Notes: generated from the sequence alone by a model not told the origin. A stretch of DNA of 45,406 nt from Campylobacterales bacterium (GCA_027065825.1 JAMONM010000031.1:1-45406); one strand, 5' to 3'; numbered from the stretch's first letter, positions 32,469-42,383 are shown. Program-made: numbers and translations.

Positions 32469-33748
32469 GGGGGAAGTTCATATGGCAGTTGGTGCTGGCT
32501 TCGGCCGCACTGATAGCCATATTCTCTACACTCCTTTACAACTATATAAAACACTCTCTTTATCAGGAGATTGAAGAGGGTCTGATACGTCAGGCCAAAT
32601 ATATAGTTACCACGATACCGGATCAGCGCGCCGGCAGTAAAATAGACAGCTTCTACCTACAAAACACCCTCAATATCAACGTCGAGGTTATACCAAAACC
32701 TCCTCAGATAGACAGCGTCAGCTACAACGTGATCAGAGGCGGAAACAGAGTTTACGCTATCCTTTACTATCCATACAGCTTCACCGAACAGACGTATCTG
32801 AAAATAAAAAAAGATATCACCTCCATCTCCAAACTGCTGAATAAAATACATAAAATCGTTCTAATAGCCAATATATTGAGCTTTGCCTTTATCATTATAT
32901 ACGCCTTTTTTATCTCCAACATATTGACCACTTACATAACCAGTTTTACCAAAAAACTGGCCGATATGAACGAGAACATGCTAACCCCGATAAAGATAGA
33001 GCATCTACCTATAGAACTGCAGCCTCTGGGCAGATCCATAAATATGCTCATCAACAGAATACAGACTTTCGTCAAATACCAAAAAGAGCTCTTTATAGGA
33101 GTCGCACACGAGCTTAAAACTCCGCTGGCCGTAATGAAGCTCAAAAACGAAGTGACGCTTATCAAACAGAGAACGCCGCAGGAGTACATAGAAACCATAA
33201 AACTCAATATAAAGTCGATCAACGAAATGAACAAAATGATAGAAAACGTACTCAAAATAGGGAGACAAGAGGGAGACCACTTCGAACCGCCGGTTCAGAT
33301 GGACGTTATTTCGCTGCTCAACGAAAAGGCCAACAACTACAAACTGCTGGCGGAACAGGAGAACAAGGAACTAATCACCGATCTAAAGCCGCACAAATAC
33401 AAAACCACGATTCAGCCCACGCTCGTAAACCACATTCTTCAAAACTTCATTCAAAACGCCATAAAATTCACGCCCGAAGGGGGAAAAATCCTTTTAAAAA
33501 GCTACCCAGTCGAAGAGGGTCTGAAAATAGAAGTGATCGACGAAGGGCCCGGAATTGACGAGAGCCTGGATTTGTTCGCTCCCTTTAAAAGAAGCGGCGA
33601 AAAGAGCGGCGTAGGTCTGGGACTGTTCTTGGCCAAAAGCGCCGCGGACGCCATGGGAGCGCATATAGAAATCAAAAACAGAACCGACGAAACGGGAGCG
33701 GTAGCGAGCCTCGTAATCCCCTCAACTCTGGCCTGTCCCATCTGCTGA
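32447..33748 (+). CDS. Sensor histidine kinase
   Basis: 433 residues: membrane helix 1 (about 11-34), a periplasmic sensor of about 100 residues (35-135), helix 2 (about 137-160), a HAMP-like linker, a HisKA domain with phosphoacceptor His in GVAHELKTPLAVMK (about 221) and an HATPase domain with N box HILQNFIQNAIKF (about 328), DEGPGID and GVGLGLFLAKS. The TTG start at 32447 is inside the regulator gene, with AGAAGAGG about 9 bases upstream. The protein ends with LACPIC, a short Cys pair of unknown meaning. Confidence 0.9.
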   Translation: MLSKRSIRGKFIWQLVLASAALIAIFSTLLYNYIKHSLYQEIEEGLIRQAKYIVTTIPDQRAGSKIDSFYLQNTLNINVEVIPKPPQIDSVSYNVIRGGNRVYAILYYPYSFTEQTYLKIKKDITSISKLLNKIHKIVLIANILSFAFIIIYAFFISNILTTYITSFTKKLADMNENMLTPIKIEHLPIELQPLGRSINMLINRIQTFVKYQKELFIGVAHELKTPLAVMKLKNEVTLIKQRTPQEYIETIKLNIKSINEMNKMIENVLKIGRQEGDHFEPPVQMDVISLLNEKANNYKLLAEQENKELITDLKPHKYKTTIQPTLVNHILQNFIQNAIKFTPEGGKILLKSYPVEEGLKIEVIDEGPGIDESLDLFAPFKRSGEKSGVGLGLFLAKSAADAMGAHIEIKNRTDETGAVASLVIPSTLACPIC

Positions 33749-33820
33749 CCTTTAATTTTTTATTAAGTTTATTTCAGATATAAATTTGCGATATCAATTA
33801 AACTTTCAGAGGGGGGTTGA

Positions 33821-34078
33821 ATGTCGTTGATGATAACGGACGAGTGCATCGCATGCGATGCCTGCAGAGAGGAGTGCCCCACAGAAGCCATAGAAGAGGG
33901 CGATCCGATCTACGTAATTGATCCCGACAGATGTACCGAGTGTGTGGGATTTTACGACGAACCGGCCTGTATAGCCGTATGCCCGGTAGAGTGCATAGTA
34001 CCGGATCCGGACAATATGGAGACCATGGCGGAACTGAAACTAAAATATGAACAGTTAGCCAAAGATAAAGAGGATTGA
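33821..34078 (+). CDS. 2[4Fe-4S] ferredoxin (YfhL/Alvin type)
   Basis: 85 residues. Cluster 1 cysteines are 9, 12, 15 and 19 (CIACDACREECP). Cluster 2 has 38, 41, 50 and 54, with an 8-residue insert between the second and third (CTECVGFYDEPACIAVCP), typical of Allochromatium-type low-potential ferredoxins. An extra Cys58 is present. It is a soluble one-electron carrier. A GAGGGGGG ribosome site precedes the ATG, and the stop overlaps the ppx start by one base, a pairing frequent in Campylobacterota. Confidence 0.92.
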   Translation: MSLMITDECIACDACREECPTEAIEEGDPIYVIDPDRCTECVGFYDEPACIAVCPVECIVPDPDNMETMAELKLKYEQLAKDKED

Positions 34079-35541
34079 TGGCCAGACGGACCGCCGTCAT
34101 AGATATAGGTTCCAATTCGGTACGTATGATAATCCTCGAGCGCACCAGTCGACTCGGGTTTTATCTGTTAAACGAAGTCAAAAGCAGAGTAAGAATAAGC
34201 GAAGGTTCCTATGAAAACGGCGGTAATCTGCAACCCCAAGCCATAGAGAGGGCGATCGCCGCCCTAAAAGAGTTTTTGACCATAGCGAAAAATCTCAAAG
34301 TCAAAAAGATTCTTGCCGTAGCCACATCGGCGGTGAGAGAGGCGCCAAACAAAAAAGAGTTCTTGTCGCGTGCCAAAAAGGAGCTCAATTTAAACATAAA
34401 GGTCATCGAGGGCGAAAAGGAGGCCTTTTTCGGAGCGGTTGCGGCCATGAACCTGCTGCCGATAAACGAATGCGTCACGATCGATATAGGAGGAGGCTCC
34501 ACGGATCTTGCGCTAATCAAAAACAACGAGATAAAACAGTGCGTCTCTTTGGATCTAGGAACGGTTAGATTAAAGGAGCTCTTTTTCGATAAAAAATCCA
34601 CTATCAAAGAGGCTCTTGTCTACATCAAAGAGGAACTAAAAAAGATCCCTCCGGAATTCAGATCCGACACCGTCGTAGGCATAGGAGGAACTCTAAGAGC
34701 CTTGTCCAAATCTATAATGGAGTCTGATAATTATCCACTTGATAAGCTTCACGGCTTTAGCTACTCCTTTAAAGAACATCAAGGCTATATAAAAAAGCTG
34801 ATCGAATCCCCAACCGGAAAACTGAAAAAATTCAACATAAAAAAAGATCGTTACGACACCATCAGAGAAGGCTGTCTGATATTTTACGAAACTGTTCGGC
34901 AAATAAGAGCCGAAACCGTAATCACCAGCGGAGCCGGAGTCAGAGAGGGCCTGTTTTTGTACGATCTGCTCAGAAACCACAACTTTAGATTTCCAAAAAA
35001 CTTCAACCCCAGCTTAAAAAGCCTGCTAGATAGATTCTGTATCGATCCCAAGGCTTCGGCCTGCATCTACAGAAACAGTCTGAAGATATACGAAGCTCTT
35101 CATCACCTTTTCGATCCCGAAAAGAGATACGAAAAAGAGCTCGGCATGGCGGCTAAATTGCTAAATATCGGCATATACGTAGATTTTTACGAACACCACA
35201 AACACAGCTCTTATATCATTTTAAACGATCTAGAATACGGAGTATCGCACGAGGAGATAGCTTTGACCGCCTTGCTGGTTAGATACCATAAAAGAAAGCT
35301 CCCCTCAAACTCCTCCTTAAAAAGTTTCAAAAAGCTTCTGCCTCCTCAAAAAAAGGTCGAGTGGCTCAGCTTTATACTATCTTTGGCCGAGATACTAAAC
35401 AGAGATTTAGAGTGCAGTCGATTCGAGATCCACTATAGTCGAAACTGTATAAAAATAGAGAGCGATAAAAAGCTCTATCTGGCCAAAGAAGAGATAAAGA
35501 ACCTGCAAAAGCCTGCTCCTCTGGCCGTTTTGATAGATTAG
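34078..35541 (+). CDS. ppx: Ppx/GppA-family exopolyphosphatase / pppGpp phosphatase
   Basis: 487 residues with the ASKHA phosphate loop TAVIDIGSNSVRMIILE at the N-terminus, VATSAVREAPN and the TIDIGGGSTDLALI second loop, then a C-terminal HD-like helical domain (about 300-480, with EHHKHSSYII). It hydrolyses polyphosphate and/or pppGpp; sequence alone does not separate the two. The ATG at 34078 overlaps the ferredoxin stop and has AAAGAGG upstream. Its end overlaps the convergent bamA stop by 4 bases. Confidence 0.88.
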   Translation: MARRTAVIDIGSNSVRMIILERTSRLGFYLLNEVKSRVRISEGSYENGGNLQPQAIERAIAALKEFLTIAKNLKVKKILAVATSAVREAPNKKEFLSRAKKELNLNIKVIEGEKEAFFGAVAAMNLLPINECVTIDIGGGSTDLALIKNNEIKQCVSLDLGTVRLKELFFDKKSTIKEALVYIKEELKKIPPEFRSDTVVGIGGTLRALSKSIMESDNYPLDKLHGFSYSFKEHQGYIKKLIESPTGKLKKFNIKKDRYDTIREGCLIFYETVRQIRAETVITSGAGVREGLFLYDLLRNHNFRFPKNFNPSLKSLLDRFCIDPKASACIYRNSLKIYEALHHLFDPEKRYEKELGMAAKLLNIGIYVDFYEHHKHSSYIILNDLEYGVSHEEIALTALLVRYHKRKLPSNSSLKSFKKLLPPQKKVEWLSFILSLAEILNRDLECSRFEIHYSRNCIKIESDKKLYLAKEEIKNLQKPAPLAVLID

Positions 35542-37748
35542 AACTTCGTTCCCATACTAAACTCGAAAGAAGAGGTCCTGTCTCCCGGCTCGTTGTCCAA
35601 AGGAGAGGCGAAAATCAACTGTATCGGTCCCATTGGAGAGAGCCATTCGATAGCCACCCCTGCACCGCTTCTTTGAATTTCGCTTAGAGAGTTCTCCCCG
35701 ATCATTCCGTAATCGTAAAAGAAGGTCAATCTCATTCGCGCAGACTCTATTAGCGGAATACTGGCCTCTATAGAATTGGAAAAGGTTACCTTGCCCCCTA
35801 TTAGTCTATCCTGATCATCTTTCGGAGAGAGCGATCCTGATGAGTATCCTCTGACGCTTCTGATACCGCCGATATAGAACTTTTCGTTCACCGGCAGATA
35901 TCCCAGATCGGAGATAAATCCGCCTCTGGCCTTATATCGAAGAATCAGATCGTAGTCTATAATATCCTCCAGACCGTAATAGTAGGCGAATCTGGCAAAG
36001 TTTTTGAGATATTTGTCATCTCCTCCAATGCCGGCGTACTCCAGCGAATAGCTGGCCGCCATCCCCTCTCTGGGAACGTAGTAATCGTCAGTATTGTCCC
36101 AATAAAGAGTCGGCATGATAGAGCTCTTTATAAATCTTCCCTCGGGGAAATAGATGCTGTCAAACGTCACGTCGCTGAGCTCGTTGACTTCATATTTATA
36201 AGTGATAGAGCCTCTTAGATGTCTGGTAAGCTGTTTTCCCACTCCAACCGAAGCGCCGTATCTTTTTTGAGTGTAATCGTAAGATTCGTAGGTGGTATTG
36301 TACAGATTCAGACTCAGACTATAATCGCTGTCGTATATCCTGGGATTGTATATTCCCAGATTGAACCTCAGCGATCTTCTGGAGTTGTCTACCGATAGAG
36401 TCGTGTTGATACCGCTGCCGAATATGTTTCGGTCGGATATGCTGGCATTTACGATTACCCCCTCGTATGATCCGTATCCGCCCCCGATCATGATGTTTCC
36501 GGTAGGCATCTCCTTGACCTTGACCAGCAGATCTATCTGATCTTCGCTTACTCTGCGCTCTTCTATCGTAACATCCTGAAAAAAGCCGGTTCGCCTGAGG
36601 GCGTTTTTAGAGTCCCTAAGATCGGTCAGACTATACAGATCCCCCGGAGCCAGATAGATCTCGCGCCTGATAACTCTATCGAGCGTCCTTTGGTTGCCTG
36701 AAATGATCACGTCTCTGATATAGACCTTTTTACCGGGAACTATCGTAAACTCCACTACGGCGGTATGATCTTTCTCGTTCTTTTTGAAATCCGGTATTAC
36801 CCTGACATAGGCATAACCAAGATCGGCGATCTTCTCCTTGATCTTTTGCATATCCTTGCGGAGCTTTTCGATATTGAATATCTTCCCTTTTTGCAGCTTT
36901 AGATCTTTGCCCAGCTCCTTTGGATCTATAACCTGCTTTGTCATAAATATCTTTATATCGGCTACCCTGTATGGTTTTCCCTCGAAAATATGGTATGTAA
37001 GTTTAGCTTCATAATTGTCAAAATCCACCCTCAAAAAGGGATTGCTTACTTTGGCGTCTAAAAAGCCCTCGCGCATATAGAGATCTTTTATTCTGGCTCT
37101 GTCGTACTCCAGTTGATCCAGCTTCACCTCCCCGTCGTCGAATCCCCACATCCATCCGAGAAAGTCGCGCTCTCTATTGGCAATCACCTCTTCTATCTCA
37201 TCCTTGTCGAAAGCCTTCGCGCCGCAAAGATTAAGATTTTTAATAATTATGTTCTCCCCCTTGTTGACTATAAAATCCACCTCCACGCTGCCGTTTGGCA
37301 AATTTTTGATTTCTGTCTCAACGACCGTATCGAAATATCCCTCCTGAGTAGCTCTTTGCACGATTTTGGCTTTAGCCTCTTCTATCTTCTCCTCGTCGAA
37401 AATATCGCCCTTTTTAATACCTAGTATCTCCGGCAGTTCCTTCTTTTTGCTCTCGAGATATCCTGTTATGTCGACTTTGGAAATCACCGGTTTTTCGACA
37501 AAATGAAATGTAACGACCCCGTCTTTTTCGGTTACCCAGATATCTTTGAAATAACCCAGCTCGAAAAACTTTTTGATGGCTTTGTCGATCTTTTCTATAT
37601 CCAACCGCGAACCGGCATGCAGTCCGACGGTCTCCTCGGCTATGGTGGGGGAGAGATGAACCAGCCCTTCGAATCTGATCTCCTTGATCTCCTTGGCGTG
37701 CAAGGAGATGAGGGCGCTTATCAAAAGAGGCCAAAAACCCTTTTTCAT
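35538..37748 (-). CDS. bamA: Outer-membrane protein assembly factor BamA
   Basis: 736 residues: a signal peptide (MKKGFWPLLISALISLHA), POTRA repeats (about 20-345; the first begins EIKEIRFEGLVHLSP and the last VYIRDVIISGNQRTLD), then a 16-strand barrel with the conserved VRGYSSGSLSP (VRGF) motif of loop 6 and a C-terminal aromatic end (FEFSMGTKF). It inserts beta-barrels, including presumably the barrel at 3253, into the outer membrane. The ATG at 37748 has AAGGAA upstream; 17 earlier in-frame codons have no start signal. Confidence 0.95.
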   Translation of the reverse strand: MKKGFWPLLISALISLHAKEIKEIRFEGLVHLSPTIAEETVGLHAGSRLDIEKIDKAIKKFFELGYFKDIWVTEKDGVVTFHFVEKPVISKVDITGYLESKKKELPEILGIKKGDIFDEEKIEEAKAKIVQRATQEGYFDTVVETEIKNLPNGSVEVDFIVNKGENIIIKNLNLCGAKAFDKDEIEEVIANRERDFLGWMWGFDDGEVKLDQLEYDRARIKDLYMREGFLDAKVSNPFLRVDFDNYEAKLTYHIFEGKPYRVADIKIFMTKQVIDPKELGKDLKLQKGKIFNIEKLRKDMQKIKEKIADLGYAYVRVIPDFKKNEKDHTAVVEFTIVPGKKVYIRDVIISGNQRTLDRVIRREIYLAPGDLYSLTDLRDSKNALRRTGFFQDVTIEERRVSEDQIDLLVKVKEMPTGNIMIGGGYGSYEGVIVNASISDRNIFGSGINTTLSVDNSRRSLRFNLGIYNPRIYDSDYSLSLNLYNTTYESYDYTQKRYGASVGVGKQLTRHLRGSITYKYEVNELSDVTFDSIYFPEGRFIKSSIMPTLYWDNTDDYYVPREGMAASYSLEYAGIGGDDKYLKNFARFAYYYGLEDIIDYDLILRYKARGGFISDLGYLPVNEKFYIGGIRSVRGYSSGSLSPKDDQDRLIGGKVTFSNSIEASIPLIESARMRLTFFYDYGMIGENSLSEIQRSGAGVAIEWLSPMGPIQLIFASPLDNEPGDRTSSFEFSMGTKF

Positions 37749-37833
37749 TTTTTTCCTTAGAATAGGTAGAATATTCAAATTTAGGGGTAAGTTTACCAAT
37801 ATTTTAATTAATATTGATTAAAAGCGACGATGC

Positions 37834-37839
37834 TATAAT
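37834..37839 (+). promoter_or_regulatory. Extended -10 box of the tyrA promoter
   Basis: TGCTATAAT, an extended -10, lies 27 bases before the tyrA ATG at 37867. TTGATT (37814-37819) is 14 bases upstream, rather close for a -35. A 7-bp inverted repeat (CAATATT/AATATTG, 37797-37816) lies just before, in the region shared with bamA. Confidence 0.5.
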
Positions 37840-37866
37840 AATGCGAAATATTTTTTGGGGAGTGCG

Positions 37867-38694
37867 ATGGTTGCCGGAGTAGTTGGACTGGGATTGATGG
37901 GGGGATCTTTGGCTTTGGAGCTAAAGGAGCTGGATTTCGTCAAAAAGGTTGTCGGTTACGACAAGAACGAAAAACATAAAAAAGAGGCCCTCGAATTAAA
38001 ACTGATCGAAGAAGCCGTGGATCTGGATACCATACAAAAGTGCGATCTTATAATTTTGGCCATTCCGGTAGAGGGGATCATAGAGACTCTAAAAAGTTTC
38101 AAAAATATAAAAAGCGACTCCACGATAATAGATCTGGGCAGCACCAAAGAGAAAATAGTAAAAAGCGTTCCCGAAAAAATCAGAAAAAATTTCGTAGCCG
38201 CCCATCCGATGACCGGAACGGAAAAGTTCGGTCCCAAAGCGGCCTTCAAAGGGTTGTACAAAGACAAAATAGTAGTCGTTTGCGATATCGAAAAGAGCGG
38301 AGAACATCAAAAAAACGTGGCCATCAGACTCTTTGAAAGTATTGGTATGCAGATAGTCTACATGGAGGCGGCCGAACACGACCGGCACGCGGCTTATATC
38401 AGCCATCTGCCGCACGCTATCAGCTACGCTCTGGCAAATTCGGTGCTGGGCCAGGAAGATCCTAAAAGCATTTTAATTCTGGCCGCCGGAGGGTTCAAAG
38501 ATATGAGCAGACTGGCAAAGAGCTCCCCAAAAATGTGGAGCGACATCTTTAAACAGAACAGAGAAAATCTGTTAGACTCTATCGACTCTTTCAAAAAGGA
38601 GCTAAAAATCGCGGAAAATCTGCTCAAAGAAGAAAACTGGGAAGAGCTCAGAAAGTGGATGGAAAAGGCAACTACCCTTCACGATATTCTCTAG
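37867..38694 (+). CDS. tyrA: Prephenate dehydrogenase
   Basis: 275 residues: a Rossmann NAD-binding motif GVVGLGLMGGSLAL (GxGxxG at 7-12), then AAHPMTGTEKFGP and AYISHLPHAISYALA, the TyrA signature with the catalytic His in the SHLPH segment, and a helical dimer domain at the C-terminus. It makes 4-hydroxyphenylpyruvate for tyrosine. A GGGGAGTG site precedes the ATG; a TTG at 37855 in frame is unlikely. Its 3' end overlaps batD on the other strand by 23 bases. Confidence 0.93.
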   Translation: MVAGVVGLGLMGGSLALELKELDFVKKVVGYDKNEKHKKEALELKLIEEAVDLDTIQKCDLIILAIPVEGIIETLKSFKNIKSDSTIIDLGSTKEKIVKSVPEKIRKNFVAAHPMTGTEKFGPKAAFKGLYKDKIVVVCDIEKSGEHQKNVAIRLFESIGMQIVYMEAAEHDRHAAYISHLPHAISYALANSVLGQEDPKSILILAAGGFKDMSRLAKSSPKMWSDIFKQNRENLLDSIDSFKKELKIAENLLKEENWEELRKWMEKATTLHDIL

Positions 38695-39841
38695 ATCTCT
38701 CCTCCAGTAACTTTTTCAATCTTTTTCTATCTATTCTGTTTTTCCCGTTTTTATAAATATTTTCATAAAGCTCTTTTGCGAAAAGATACAGTTCGTCACT
38801 GCCGTTAGAACGGGCCAGAGTTTCCATTAAGAGCCTCTTGTCGCTCTCTATTTTCGGCACTTTTTTTCCTTTTTTTGAAAAGTAGAGCGCCACTAAAAGA
38901 GCGACAGCGGCCAAAACCGCCGCGAACAGAAAGCCTGCCATGAAATAGATCCACCTATTTTTGTTTTCAAAAAGCGCTGGTCGATCGCTTTTTAACGGCT
39001 CGGTTCCTAAAACCTCCACCGATATCGGCTCTGAAGACAAAAGCGAGATTTTGCCTCTAGATGGATCGAAAAATTTTAGCTTTAACGGTCCTACGGTAAA
39101 GTTTTCATCCGAAACGATCGAAAATTTCTGAATAAAAGTGACGTTTAGATCATCTTCGTAAAACTTTTTTATCTTTTTCGGCACATCCGAATAGACTATG
39201 GCGTTTTCTACCGGCAAATCGATATTTTCCAGATTTTCTACGTTTCCTCTACCTTGAATTTTAACGCTTACATTTACTGGTTCGTTTGGTTTGGTTTTTG
39301 TTTTGTCGATATCTACCGAAAGAGAAAAAACGCCTATTAAATCCACATTCTCGGGCAACTCTTTGACACTAATAAGCAGTTCGTTCGTCTTTAGGCTCCT
39401 CCATTTGGAAAATTCGACTATGCCGCCCACGGAGTCTTCGCTCATCGAAGGCGTAGCTATCTGCAATGTGGCCGGAGATATTCTCAGCAAACCGCTTTTT
39501 TGAGGAAAAACGACGTATTTTAGCTCTTTTATAAAATATTTTTTCGTTACCAGCAATAAATTGTTGGTTCTGTCTTGATCTACCCTCTCCACCCAAAAGT
39601 CGTAAAAAACGGGCGGAGTAAACCTGTAATCCACCACCTCAACGTCCCTTTTTATCTTCAGTCTGAGAGTAACCAGAATACTTTCGCCGACGTAGGCCTC
39701 TTTTTTGTTGGAATAGAGTTCAAACACTATATCTCTCTCTTTTACTCCGACCCTTTGGATATCTATCTTTGCGCAGTATAGAAGATCGGCTAAAAAAAGA
39801 TACGTCAAAAAAAATATAAAAGCTCTACCAAGGTTTTCCAA
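38672..39841 (-). CDS. batD: BatD-family protein
   Basis: 389 residues: a signal segment (about 5-22), beta-sandwich domains typical of BatD (about 30-290), one membrane helix (about 300-325) and a charged cytosolic tail ending SREYREG. BatD proteins act with MoxR ATPases and VWA proteins in the Bat (aerotolerance) systems. The exact function is unsettled, with links to stress resistance and envelope protein assembly. The TTG start inside the previous gene (17-base overlap) has AAAGGAG 5-6 bases upstream. Last gene of the operon. Confidence 0.82.
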   Translation of the reverse strand: MENLGRAFIFFLTYLFLADLLYCAKIDIQRVGVKERDIVFELYSNKKEAYVGESILVTLRLKIKRDVEVVDYRFTPPVFYDFWVERVDQDRTNNLLLVTKKYFIKELKYVVFPQKSGLLRISPATLQIATPSMSEDSVGGIVEFSKWRSLKTNELLISVKELPENVDLIGVFSLSVDIDKTKTKPNEPVNVSVKIQGRGNVENLENIDLPVENAIVYSDVPKKIKKFYEDDLNVTFIQKFSIVSDENFTVGPLKLKFFDPSRGKISLLSSEPISVEVLGTEPLKSDRPALFENKNRWIYFMAGFLFAAVLAAVALLVALYFSKKGKKVPKIESDKRLLMETLARSNGSDELYLFAKELYENIYKNGKNRIDRKRLKKLLEERSREYREG

Positions 39842-41465
39842 AATCTTCTCCTTTGGAGTTTTCGTCTTTGATCAAAAGGCTCTCTTGGGGAATCTTTTTG
39901 ACTTTTGAGAGCCACTTGCGCTCCTCTCTGTCGCTGATAAATCTGTTATCGGCTCTGTTCGATACGCTTTTGGCGCTCTTTTTAGCCCCTTTTGATCTAT
40001 CCTTTTTGGGCGAGCTTTTTCCTCCTTGATTGTCAACTCCTTCCTTTTTGTCCTCCTGTCTGTTTCGGGAACCACTTTTTGCCGAATTTTCACTTTTTTT
40101 CAGCATCCGCTCCGCCAGTCGCAAATTGGCTTGGGTATCTTGATCCTCTTTGATGGCCAGAGCCTTTTTGTAACTCTCTATAGCCGATCTGTAATCTTTT
40201 AACATAAAAAAGGCGTTTCCCATATTGTGGAGCTTGTAGTACTCCAGCAACCTGTTTGGCGTCTCTATCATTTTGTAGTATTTTATCGCCTCTTTATACC
40301 TTTTGGCCTTATAAAGAGCGTTTGCCAGATCGTAATACGCGTAGGGACTCTTTTTGCTACGGGCTACTTTTTCAAAATATTCGACCGACTTGGGGAAATT
40401 CCCCTTTTTATAATATTTTTGCGCCTGTTCTATATCCCTAAAATCCAATAAAAAGGCGTAGCTCTTTGTGGAGGCAAAAGCGATCAACGTAATACAGAGC
40501 ACCGCGACTCCCCCTCTGCCCGGCGGAGAGAAGAAAACCGCCGCCATCAGAACGATAGAAAAGGGCAGCAGATATACAAAAAGCTCTCTGTACTCCCTAA
40601 CTCTTATTTCGCGCTCCGAACCGCCTAGACCGTTTAGCGTAAAAAGCAGCCTATCTATATCTTTCGAGGAGAGCGAAGCCTCGATAAAACGGCCGACACC
40701 TTCTGACTCAAGAAGATTTCCCAGCTCAAAATTGAGTCTCGAAATAACTATATTCGATCGCGAATCTTTCATATATCCGTCGCCATCCGGCACCGGAGCG
40801 CCCCTTAAAGTGCCCATTCCCCAAAAATAGAGTTCTATACCTTTTCGTTTCAAAAGAGACACTATCTTTTCGTTTTCAGCGATCTCGCCTCCGTCGCTAA
40901 GGAGTAAAACCCTCTTTTTCTCTTCCTTTTTCAACAGCGAGGCCGCGCTATTTATAGCCGCGCTCAACGAAGTTCCTTTTAGAGTGACGCTCTCTGGATT
41001 GATATGTTCGACCAAAAAAGCTACGGCCCCAAGATCCTCGCTAAGGGGAGAGACCACGAACGCCTCAGAACTAAAAGCCACTACGCCTACTCTGAATCCT
41101 TGCGCCTTTTTTAGAAACTCAATCAGTTTTCGTTTTGCGAATCTGATTCTATCTGGATATAGATCACGGGCTCTCATCGAAGGCGAAATATCTATCGCCA
41201 CTACCAAAGGAACGCTCTTTTTTTTCAGAACCCTCTCTCCTTTGTCCACCACGGGTCTTGCCAGGGCCAAAATCATAAAGCCCAGAGCCAAAAAAAGCAT
41301 AACGAGTTTTACGTTCTTTTCCAGGCCCCTCTCTATCCTGATTTTTTTTAAAATCTCTTTGTCAAAAAATCTCTCGATTTCGCTTTTGTTCGTCAATACA
41401 AGATACAGCAAAACCAGCGAAGGCAGAAGCATCAAATATACAAATTCGAAACTTAAAAACTCCAT
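39825..41465 (-). CDS. BatB-BatC fusion: VWA-domain and TPR protein
   Basis: 546 residues: two N-terminal membrane segments (about 6-24 and 53-70), a von Willebrand A domain (about 85-280) with MIDAS motif DISPSMRAR and a later LLSDGGE, two more membrane segments (about 300-345), then TPR repeats (about 355-465) and a Lys/Ser-rich tail. The order equals BatB followed by BatC of Bacteroides-type operons, here joined in one chain. It would sit in the inner membrane with VWA and TPR parts exposed for protein contact. Its ATG directly follows the batA stop (TAGATG). Confidence 0.85.
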   Translation of the reverse strand: MEFLSFEFVYLMLLPSLVLLYLVLTNKSEIERFFDKEILKKIRIERGLEKNVKLVMLFLALGFMILALARPVVDKGERVLKKKSVPLVVAIDISPSMRARDLYPDRIRFAKRKLIEFLKKAQGFRVGVVAFSSEAFVVSPLSEDLGAVAFLVEHINPESVTLKGTSLSAAINSAASLLKKEEKKRVLLLSDGGEIAENEKIVSLLKRKGIELYFWGMGTLRGAPVPDGDGYMKDSRSNIVISRLNFELGNLLESEGVGRFIEASLSSKDIDRLLFTLNGLGGSEREIRVREYRELFVYLLPFSIVLMAAVFFSPPGRGGVAVLCITLIAFASTKSYAFLLDFRDIEQAQKYYKKGNFPKSVEYFEKVARSKKSPYAYYDLANALYKAKRYKEAIKYYKMIETPNRLLEYYKLHNMGNAFFMLKDYRSAIESYKKALAIKEDQDTQANLRLAERMLKKSENSAKSGSRNRQEDKKEGVDNQGGKSSPKKDRSKGAKKSAKSVSNRADNRFISDREERKWLSKVKKIPQESLLIKDENSKGEDFGKPW

Positions 41466-42383
41466 CTAAACTCCGCGTCTGGAATAGTAGTAGATATACA
41501 AAAGCAAAAAAATGGTAGCCAAAAATAGCGGATAGATATAAAATCTATCCACTTTGATAAACCGAGTCTGCTTGATTTTCGATTTTTCCAAAGCGTCGAT
41601 CCTTTTATACACCTCTTTTAAATCCTGAGCGTATCCGGCGAAAAAGAACTCCCCTCCGCTTTGATCAGCCAGAAACTTTAAATACTTTTTGTTTATCCCT
41701 TCCTCATCTCCTATGGCGATGGTATATATTTTGACCGAGTGCTTTTTCGCCATCTTTGTTATGGCCTCAGGCGGCACTCTGCCAGCAGTATCGTTCCCGT
41801 CGGTGAGCAAAATCACTATTTTTGATCTGGCTTCTCCTTTTTTCAGCAACTCTATGGAAAGGGCCAAAGCGTCGGTTATAGCCGTCTTTTGTCCCGCAAC
41901 GCCTATTTGCAGGAAATCTATCAGTTTGGATAGAAACTCTTTATCGAAACTCAAAGGCGAAGCCGCATAAGCGAAAGAGCCGAATACAACTACCCCCAAA
42001 TTGTCGTTTTCTCTTCTTTTTATAAACTCTTTTATCAGCTCCTTGACCACCTCGAATTTGTTTCTATCCAGCCGTGTTGGGTCAAACCCCTTCTCCCTCA
42101 TGGAACCGCTGGCATCTATCGCAAGTACAATATCGTATCCCGGTTTTTTCACCTCATAAGAGGAGTCTCTCTTGATCGGCGACGCCAACGCCACTACCGT
42201 TAAAAAGAGAGCCGAATATTTCAAAAACTCCAAAAAAAAACTTTTCCCTCTGCCCACTTTTTTGATCAGTCTCAGATTGGAAAAGAGCAAAGCGCTCTCT
42301 TTGGCCTGACAAAATTTAGCGCACAAAACAAAGAGCGGCAAAAGCAGCAACACCCACGGATACTCGAAACCGAAACTACTCAT
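41466..42383 (-). CDS. batA: BatA-type VWA-domain membrane protein
   Basis: 305 residues: membrane segments near residues 7-22 and 50-70 and at the C-terminus (about 280-300), with a VWA domain (about 80-260) whose MIDAS motif DASGSMREKG, Thr in GQKTAITDAL and Asp in LLTDGNDTAG are intact, so metal-dependent binding of a partner is expected. It is paired with the second VWA protein, as BatA is with BatB. It overlaps the upstream 126-residue gene by 8 bases. Confidence 0.88.
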   Translation of the reverse strand: MSSFGFEYPWVLLLLPLFVLCAKFCQAKESALLFSNLRLIKKVGRGKSFFLEFLKYSALFLTVVALASPIKRDSSYEVKKPGYDIVLAIDASGSMREKGFDPTRLDRNKFEVVKELIKEFIKRRENDNLGVVVFGSFAYAASPLSFDKEFLSKLIDFLQIGVAGQKTAITDALALSIELLKKGEARSKIVILLTDGNDTAGRVPPEAITKMAKKHSVKIYTIAIGDEEGINKKYLKFLADQSGGEFFFAGYAQDLKEVYKRIDALEKSKIKQTRFIKVDRFYIYPLFLATIFLLLYIYYYSRRGV

